NCBI RefSeq assembly: GCF_003014735.1
Contig: NZ_PYAX01000004.1
Coordinates: forward strand, 248,001-312,000
DNA from: Saccharothrix carnea
GTDB taxonomy: Bacteria > Actinomycetota > Actinomycetes > Mycobacteriales > Pseudonocardiaceae
Direction of reading: 5' to 3'
DNA: 64,000 nucleotides
A model generated the notes under the pieces. That model ran no database searches and was not told the DNA's origin. It worked only from the letters and a program-made list of their open reading frames with translations. Positions 58,655-64,000 of this stretch are shown here, one piece after another (positions within the stretch are counted from its first letter, which is position 1; each line of letters starts with the position of its first letter). The position numbers were made by a program, and so were the translations under genes.

Positions 58655-61600
58655 TCAGCCGGCCCACCCGATCCCCCGTCCCGCGTCACGCATCCGTGCC
58701 CGCGCCCGTCGCACGTCGTGCGCCGCGCCCAGGCTCTCGTAGCCGGCCAGCGCCTCGCGGAACGCCGCGTCGCCCGCCGCCCGGTCCCCTTGTGCCGCCA
58801 ACAGCACCGCCGCGTCCTCCAACGCCTCCGCCAGCTCCACCGGCCTGCCCACCGCCCGGTATCGGGCCACCGCGTCGAGCACCGGCCCCGGGTCGCCGCG
58901 CACCAGCCCGCGGCACCGGGCCTCGGCGGCGAACGCCCGGCCGGGTACCCGTTCCCTCGCCGCCTCCTCGACGCACCCGGCCAGCGCGCGTTCCGCCACG
59001 TCGGTCCGTCCGGTCCGCACGGCCAGCCGCGCCACGTCGGGCAGCCACTGGTGCCGCAGCACCATGTGCCCCGGTGTGGAGGTCAGCAGCGGTGCCAGGA
59101 CGGCGAACGCCTCCTCGGGCCGCCCGGCGCCCTCGGCCAGCACCGCCCGTGCGGCCAGCAGGAAGTCGCCGTGCTCCCGGTCGGCCAGGATGACGAACGG
59201 CTGTCCGGCGGCGGCCCGGAGGCAGTCCTCGGCCAGGGCGGTCAGGCCGCGTCGGGCCGCGATCAGGGCGGCCACGCCGAGCACGAGCAGCACCGGTCCG
59301 CGTTCGCGCAGCCCGTAGACCATGCGGCCCGGGTCGTCGCGCACCACCTCGGCCTCCGCCAGCGCCCGGTCCCACCGGCCACGCCAGTAGTCCGGCACGG
59401 CGGTCGTGAGGTGCGGTCCGGTGCCGCCGGACCCGGCCAGGTCGCGGGCCGCGCGCAGCACGTCGTCGGCCTCGTCCAGCCGGTCCAGGTTCTGCAGCGT
59501 GAACGCCTTGTTGTCCAGCAGCCCCAGGCGCAGCATCCCGAAGCCCGGGTGCGGCGCGGTCAGGTCCAACGCCCGGTCGACGTGCTCCAGGGCCCGCACG
59601 TGGTCCCGGCGGACGGTGCTGACCTGCCACAGCCCCTGCCGCGCGTGGGCGACGGCGAAGTCGTCGTGCGCTTCCTCGCCGCGCCGCAACGCCCGGCGGG
59701 CGGTCTGCTCGGCGGCGTCCACGTCGTTGAGGCCGTCCCGCTGCACCACTGCCAGCAGCGATTCCAGGCGCGCCCGCCAGGCCGGCGGCACGGCCTCGTC
59801 GTCCACCGCCGCGCGCAACGCGTCCACGGCCGCGGTGACCTGGCCGTCGCGGTACGCGGCATGGGCCAGGATCCAGCGCATCCCGGCGGCCCGGTCGGCG
59901 TCGCGGGTGCGGGCCAGCACGTACCGCGCCGCCGCCTGGGGCGGCCTGCCGAGCCAGAACAGCACGCGCGCCAGCAGGGCGGCCAGCCGCTCGCGGTGCT
60001 CGGCGTCCACAGCGGACTCGGCGACGACGGCGCGGAGCAGGCCGACCACCCGTTCCGGCGCGTGGTCCACGAGCGCGGCCGCGTGCGCGACGAGCCAGCC
60101 GGCGGCCCACTCGTCCACCATGCCCGGTGCGGCGGCCAGCTGGCCCACGACGAGTTCCGCCGGGGCTCCCGCGGCGGCGAGCGCCCCGGCGGCCTGGCGG
60201 TGCAGCGCGGCCCGGACACCGGCGGGCACGGACAGGTGCAGCGCCTGCCGCACCAGCGGGTGCCGGAACGCCACCTTCGGCCCGCCGTCGTCCAGCACAC
60301 CGGCGGTGGTGGCCTCCTCCACGGCGGCGACGAGGTCCGACACCGTGCGGCCCAGTGCCGTCGCGGCGTCACCGAGGGCGAACTCGTCGCCCAGCAACGC
60401 CGCCGAGCGCAGCACGTCCGTGGTGGGCGCGGACAGGAAACCCAGCCGGCGCGTCATCACCGACACCAGCGAGCGGGGGATGTCGCGGTCGGGTCGCGGC
60501 ACCGCGTCGGCCACGCCGTCGACCACCCGGACCGCGTCCTCGCGCATCACCGCGTCGACCACGTCCTTGGTGTAGAGGGGGTTCCCGGCGGCCAGGCCGG
60601 CCAGCGCGCGCAGGTTCCGGCCGGGCGGCGAGCCCAGCAGCCCGGTCAGCATCGCGGTGACCGACTCGTCCGACAACGGCCCCAGTTCGACGACCCGGCC
60701 ACCGGAGGCGGCGACGGTGCGGCGCACCTGCTCCACGTCGGCCCGCCGGGGCACCGGCCGGGCGGCGGCGACCAGCAGCAGCGGCGACCGGTGCACCACG
60801 CGCAGGAGGCGGTGCCACAGCAGGACGCTGGCCTCGTCCACCCAGTGCAGGTCGTCCACGACGATCACCAGCGGCGCCTCCGCGCACAGCTCGTCGATCA
60901 GGCCGAGCACCTGTTCGACCACCAGCGGCACCGGGTCGTCGGACGCGTCGGCCGGTGCGCGCAACGCCTGTGCCAGCGCGGCCCGGCGCGGGTCACCGGA
61001 GGACTCGGTGACGTCGAGGCAGTCCAGCAGCACCCGCAGCGGTGTTCGCGGCCCGAACTCGTCGCCCGCGGCCCACGCCACCCGGCACCCGGCCTCGACC
61101 GCGCCGGCCAGGCCGGTGGCCAGCAGGGCGGACTTGCCGACGCCCGGCTCGCCGCCGACCCACACCGCGCCGCCGAACCCGGCCGCCAGGTCGTCCACGA
61201 CCGCCCGCAGCAGGTCCGATTCCTCGTCCCGGCCGACGAACACAGCCGGTTTGATCATCGGCGAGGCGCCGACCCGGGGCGCCGGCACGTCGTCGGACTT
61301 GTCCTCCAGCACCATCCGGTGCGCCTGCCGCAGGACGGCGCCGGGTTCCATGCCCAGCTCCTCCACGAGCACCCGCCGCGCGTCGTGGTAGACCTCCAAC
61401 GCCTCCGCCTGCCGCCCGGCGCGGTGCAGCGCGGTCATGAGCAGGGCGCGCAGCCCTTCCCGCACCGGGTGCTCCCGGGTCAGCGCGGCGAGGTCGGCGA
61501 TCATGTCCTCGTGCCGGCCGACGACCAGCGCCAGCTCGGCACGTCGTTCCGCGGTGGCCAGCCGCAGCTCGTGCAACCGGGTGCGCTGCGACTCGGCGAA

Positions 61601-62062
61601 CGGCCCCGACACCCCGGACAGCGCCTCACCGCGCCACAACGCGTGCGCCTGGTCCAGTTCGGCCAACGCCAGCGCCGGCTCGCGGTCGGCCAGCTCCCTG
61701 GCCCGTTCCCGGTGGCGTTCGAACCGGTGCACGTCGACGCCGTCCACCGGCACGCGCAGGCAGTACCCGGACCCGGCCGAGGTCAGCACCACGCCGGTGG
61801 ACCGCTTCGGCCGGTCGGGTTCCAGCGCCTGGCGCAGCCCGGAGACGTAGGTGTGCAGACCGGCGGCGGCCGTCGCGGGCGGCGAATCGCCCCAGACGCC
61901 GTCGATCAGCTCGTCCTTGGACACGGTCTGCCCGGCCCGCAGGGCGAGCAGGGCGAACACCGCTCGCCGCCGGGCGGTACCGAGGTCGATCTCGACCCCG
62001 TTGCGCCACGCCCGGACCGTGCCCAGCAGTTCCACCCTGACGGGGACGGGCACACCCGTCAC
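58655..62062 (-). CDS. SARP-family large regulator with ATPase and TPR domains (copy 2)
   Basis: About 1135 aa from a GTG at 62062; the start is uncertain, since in-frame candidates also lie at 62053, 62140 and 62239 and none has a strong ribosome-binding site. The domain order matches copy 1: OmpR-type HTH (VRVELLGTVRAWRNGVEIDL), BTAD (LHTYVSGLRQALEPDRP, LEVYHDARRVLVEELGMEPG), STAND ATPase (VWVGGEPGVGKSALLATGLA; LVIVVDDLHWVDEAS) and TPR-like repeats. It lies 72 bp upstream of copy 1 in the same direction, so the pair arose by tandem duplication and may be co-transcribed. Confidence 0.85.
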   Translation of the reverse strand: MTGVPVPVRVELLGTVRAWRNGVEIDLGTARRRAVFALLALRAGQTVSKDELIDGVWGDSPPATAAAGLHTYVSGLRQALEPDRPKRSTGVVLTSAGSGYCLRVPVDGVDVHRFERHRERARELADREPALALAELDQAHALWRGEALSGVSGPFAESQRTRLHELRLATAERRAELALVVGRHEDMIADLAALTREHPVREGLRALLMTALHRAGRQAEALEVYHDARRVLVEELGMEPGAVLRQAHRMVLEDKSDDVPAPRVGASPMIKPAVFVGRDEESDLLRAVVDDLAAGFGGAVWVGGEPGVGKSALLATGLAGAVEAGCRVAWAAGDEFGPRTPLRVLLDCLDVTESSGDPRRAALAQALRAPADASDDPVPLVVEQVLGLIDELCAEAPLVIVVDDLHWVDEASVLLWHRLLRVVHRSPLLLVAAARPVPRRADVEQVRRTVAASGGRVVELGPLSDESVTAMLTGLLGSPPGRNLRALAGLAAGNPLYTKDVVDAVMREDAVRVVDGVADAVPRPDRDIPRSLVSVMTRRLGFLSAPTTDVLRSAALLGDEFALGDAATALGRTVSDLVAAVEEATTAGVLDDGGPKVAFRHPLVRQALHLSVPAGVRAALHRQAAGALAAAGAPAELVVGQLAAAPGMVDEWAAGWLVAHAAALVDHAPERVVGLLRAVVAESAVDAEHRERLAALLARVLFWLGRPPQAAARYVLARTRDADRAAGMRWILAHAAYRDGQVTAAVDALRAAVDDEAVPPAWRARLESLLAVVQRDGLNDVDAAEQTARRALRRGEEAHDDFAVAHARQGLWQVSTVRRDHVRALEHVDRALDLTAPHPGFGMLRLGLLDNKAFTLQNLDRLDEADDVLRAARDLAGSGGTGPHLTTAVPDYWRGRWDRALAEAEVVRDDPGRMVYGLRERGPVLLVLGVAALIAARRGLTALAEDCLRAAAGQPFVILADREHGDFLLAARAVLAEGAGRPEEAFAVLAPLLTSTPGHMVLRHQWLPDVARLAVRTGRTDVAERALAGCVEEAARERVPGRAFAAEARCRGLVRGDPGPVLDAVARYRAVGRPVELAEALEDAAVLLAAQGDRAAGDAAFREALAGYESLGAAHDVRRARARMRDAGRGIGWAG

Positions 62063-62375
62063 CGCCGCCGCCCATCGCGGCCGGAATTCGCGGGTGAATG
62101 CGGATTCGGACCGGGAATAAGTGCACGCGGCGGGACCCATTCCACCGGATGGGGAATGGCGTCCGCCGCACCTTCGACCGCCGACATCGGACCACCAGCC
62201 CCCTCGTCCCTCCTGACCTGCGGAAATCGGTCGACTCACCGGAGCGACACGAACTCACTCAACCAACATAGCCACAGCGGACCACTCTCGGTCCGCGTGG
62301 TATTCGTCAATAGCCCAAGGCGGACCAACCGGATCACCCGGCCACGCCCAATTGATACGCGGTGGCCGGATCGCG
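62063..62375. other. Intergenic region upstream of SARP copy 2
   Basis: 313 bp between two minus-strand regulator genes. The stretch 62255-62345 is less GC-rich than its flanks and holds an inverted repeat GCGGACC-ACTCTC-GGTCCGC (62276-62295), a likely terminator for the incoming gene. The rest should contain the promoter for SARP copy 2. If that gene starts at 62239 instead of 62062, part of the region is coding. Confidence 0.45.
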
Positions 62376-64000
62376 TCACCGCGGCGGACCGAGGCGGTAG
62401 GCGCCGGACGGGTGCCCCGTCGTGGTGAGCGACCGCCGGACCCGCTCGGCGTCGTGGTCCCGCCGCTGCCGCTGGTAGTGGTCGAGCGCGACCCGCCAGG
62501 AGCGGTCGGCCCGGTCGCGGTCGCCGAGGGCGGCGTGCGCGTGGCCGAGGCGTTCGAGGATCTCGGCTTCGCCGTAGGTGTGGCCGAGTCGGCGGCGCAG
62601 GGCCAAGGCCCGTTCGTAGTGCCGCACGGCGTCGCGGTGGCGGCCGTGGACGTAGTCGACGTAGCCGAGGCCGTCCAGGGCGGTGGCCTCGCCGTCGGGG
62701 TTGCGGTGTCGCCGGTGCAGGGGCAGTGCCGCCCGGAGGTGGTCGTGCGCGCTGTCGTGGTCCCCGAGGTGGGCGGCGTACCAGCCGATCTGGTTCAGGG
62801 TGTCGGCCCGCGGCACGGGTCGGTCGAGCCGGTCGTGCAGGGCCAGTGCCCGTTCGGCGTGGTCCAGGGCCCGGCGGAGGTCGCCGCGCCAGTGCCACGC
62901 CCAGCCGAGCATCTGGTGGGTCCGGGCCTGCTGGACGGGGTCGTCGTGCTGTTCGGCGAGGGCGAGGGACCGGTCGAGGTGCGTGATCGCCCGGGTCGGG
63001 TGTTCCAGGACGGCGTAGGCGATGCCGAGGTTGCGGTGGGCGCTGATGCGGGCCGCGGGGTCGGGGAGGTGCGCGGCGGCGTCGAGGGCGGCCCGCCAGA
63101 CGGCCACCCGGTCGTCGCGGTGGCCCCGCCGGAAGTGGAACGTGTCCAGCGCCCGCGCGAGGTGCCACACGACGCGGTGCCGTCCGCTGGTGGCGGCGGT
63201 GTGCGTCGCGGCCAGCAGGTTGGGGTGCTCGGTGTCGAACCAGGCCATGGCCTGGTCCTCGGCCGGTAATCGGGGCACGAGGGTGCCGGGTGCCGGCCGT
63301 GCGGGCCGCAGGGGTTCGCGGTGCGGGTACAGCAGCCGGTCGGCGTGGTGGGCGGTGTGCAGGTAGTGGTCGACCACGCGCCGCAGGGCCCGGTCCCGTT
63401 CCGGTGCCGGCAGGTCGTCGGTGTGGCGGCGGATGAGGTCGTGCATGCGGTAACGGCCGCGGACGCCGTGGTCCAGCAGCGATGCCTCGTGCAGGGCGCG
63501 CAGGACCCGTGCGGTCCGGTCAAGCGGCAGGCCGAGGAGGGACGCGGCGGCGGTGAGGCCGATGTCCGGGCCGGGTGCGAGGGCCAGCAGGCGCACCGCG
63601 TGCCGGTGCTCGGCGGTCAGGGCGCGGAACGACGTGGCGAGCACCGCGGGCAGGCTGGCGGTGGGGTCGTCGTCGTCCAGGGCGGCCGTGCCGGACCGGT
63701 CGATGTCGGCGACGAGGTCCGCGACCGCCAGATCCGGGTTCGTGTGCGCCCGCCCGGCCGCGATCGCCAGCGCCAGCGGAAGCCCCCGGCACAGTGCGAG
63801 CAACCGCGTGACGGCGGCGGGTTCGGCGGACAGGCGCGGCCCGCCCAGGCGCGACTCCAGCGCGGCACGGGCCTCGTCGTCGGCGAGCACGTCCAGCGCG
63901 AGGTGCCGGGCGCCGTGCCGGGCCACCAGTCCGCTGAGGATCCGCCGACTGGTGACCACCACCGCGCACGACGGGCCACCGGGCAACAGGGGTTCCACCT
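62376..64000 (-). CDS. STAND ATPase/TPR regulator, C-terminal part (5' end outside window)
   Basis: The frame is open to the right edge, giving the last ~541 residues. The visible part starts inside an NB-ARC ATPase (PLLPGGPSCAVVVTSRRILSGL, LLALCRGLPLALAIAAGRA), then a helical segment with MHDLIRRHTDDL, then about six TPR repeats (LGWAWHWRGDLRRALDHAERAL, LGYVDYVHGRHRDAVRHYERAL, LGHAHAALGDRDRADRSW). This matches the C-terminal part of AfsR-type SARPs or related LuxR/STAND regulators; the DNA-binding part is beyond the window. The GTG at 63998 is internal. It is the third large ATPase-TPR regulator in a row. Confidence 0.85.
   Translation of the reverse strand, partial: VEPLLPGGPSCAVVVTSRRILSGLVARHGARHLALDVLADDEARAALESRLGGPRLSAEPAAVTRLLALCRGLPLALAIAAGRAHTNPDLAVADLVADIDRSGTAALDDDDPTASLPAVLATSFRALTAEHRHAVRLLALAPGPDIGLTAAASLLGLPLDRTARVLRALHEASLLDHGVRGRYRMHDLIRRHTDDLPAPERDRALRRVVDHYLHTAHHADRLLYPHREPLRPARPAPGTLVPRLPAEDQAMAWFDTEHPNLLAATHTAATSGRHRVVWHLARALDTFHFRRGHRDDRVAVWRAALDAAAHLPDPAARISAHRNLGIAYAVLEHPTRAITHLDRSLALAEQHDDPVQQARTHQMLGWAWHWRGDLRRALDHAERALALHDRLDRPVPRADTLNQIGWYAAHLGDHDSAHDHLRAALPLHRRHRNPDGEATALDGLGYVDYVHGRHRDAVRHYERALALRRRLGHTYGEAEILERLGHAHAALGDRDRADRSWRVALDHYQRQRRDHDAERVRRSLTTTGHPSGAYRLGPPR

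Noticed and set aside
54233..62428. A stop-free plus-strand frame of over 8 kb (about 2,700 codons)
   Set aside because: It runs antisense to two well-supported SARP genes and through low-complexity sequence; its product is Arg/Gly/Pro-rich noise caused by high GC.
55151..64000. Edge of a biosynthetic gene cluster
   Set aside because: SARP-type regulators alone are not enough; no synthase, synthetase or tailoring gene is visible in the window.
1..64000. tRNA, rRNA or insertion sequence genes
   Set aside because: None could be found by reading for tRNA arms with CCA-proximal stems, rRNA core sequences, or DDE/serine transposase motifs.

Overview
The window is GC-rich DNA (mostly G/C third codon positions, many GTG starts, long stop-free antisense frames) from a filamentous actinobacterium. 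The gene set, especially a Streptomyces-type contractile injection cluster beside SARP regulators, points to the Actinomycetes. I would guess a Pseudonocardiales genus such as Saccharothrix or Lentzea, but the genus is inference. No rRNA, tRNA, CRISPR, integrase or transposase gene was found.

Region 1 (about 1-28.2 kb) is a plant polysaccharide utilisation locus whose enzyme set fits arabinogalactan. Secreted enzymes are two GH43 proteins (one cut by the window edge, one with an AbfB/CBM42 domain), a GH30 endo-beta-1,6-galactanase-like enzyme and a GH53 endo-beta-1,4-galactanase. Two ABC sugar importers (lipoprotein plus two permeases each, no ATPase gene) would carry the products inward. Enzymes without visible export signals (GH88 unsaturated uronyl hydrolase, a DUF2264 protein, a BNR-type beta-propeller protein and a GH35 beta-galactosidase) would finish the job in the cytoplasm. 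kduI, kduD and kdgK then convert the released unsaturated uronate to KDPG. Two paralogous regulators that fuse a DeoR-type HTH to a LacI-type sensor sit in the uronate half. A classical LacI repressor, with visible matching operators, sits beside the galactoside half. An elaborate 568-bp nested inverted-repeat element lies between the GH35 gene and the lacI-type gene. A short second Rho factor with substitutions in the bicyclomycin pocket and RNA-binding loops follows.

Region 2 (about 28.2-54.3 kb) is an extracellular/cytoplasmic contractile injection system (eCIS) of the actinobacterial type. It has a DUF4157 candidate effector, a COG1470-like membrane protein, a TolB-like propeller protein, a DUF4255 cap protein and an AAA+ ATPase. 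A tightly packed operon then encodes sheath, tube, small assembly proteins, a long VQR-repeat protein, second tube, LysM hub protein, spike, PAAR tip, gp25, baseplate J and tail protein I. The operon ends with a zinc-ribbon/transmembrane/discoidin-like protein and a sugar-nucleotide epimerase. Two LuxR-type regulators with degenerate receiver domains sit inside and at the end of the cluster. Together these would build a phage-tail-like injector; related machines in Streptomyces are cytoplasmic and linked to cell death and development.

Region 3 (about 54.3-64 kb) starts with a low-complexity non-coding spacer. It then holds two large tandem SARP-ATPase-TPR regulators and the C-terminal part of a third STAND/TPR regulator that runs off the right edge, all on the minus strand. 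No biosynthetic genes are visible in the window to show what they control.
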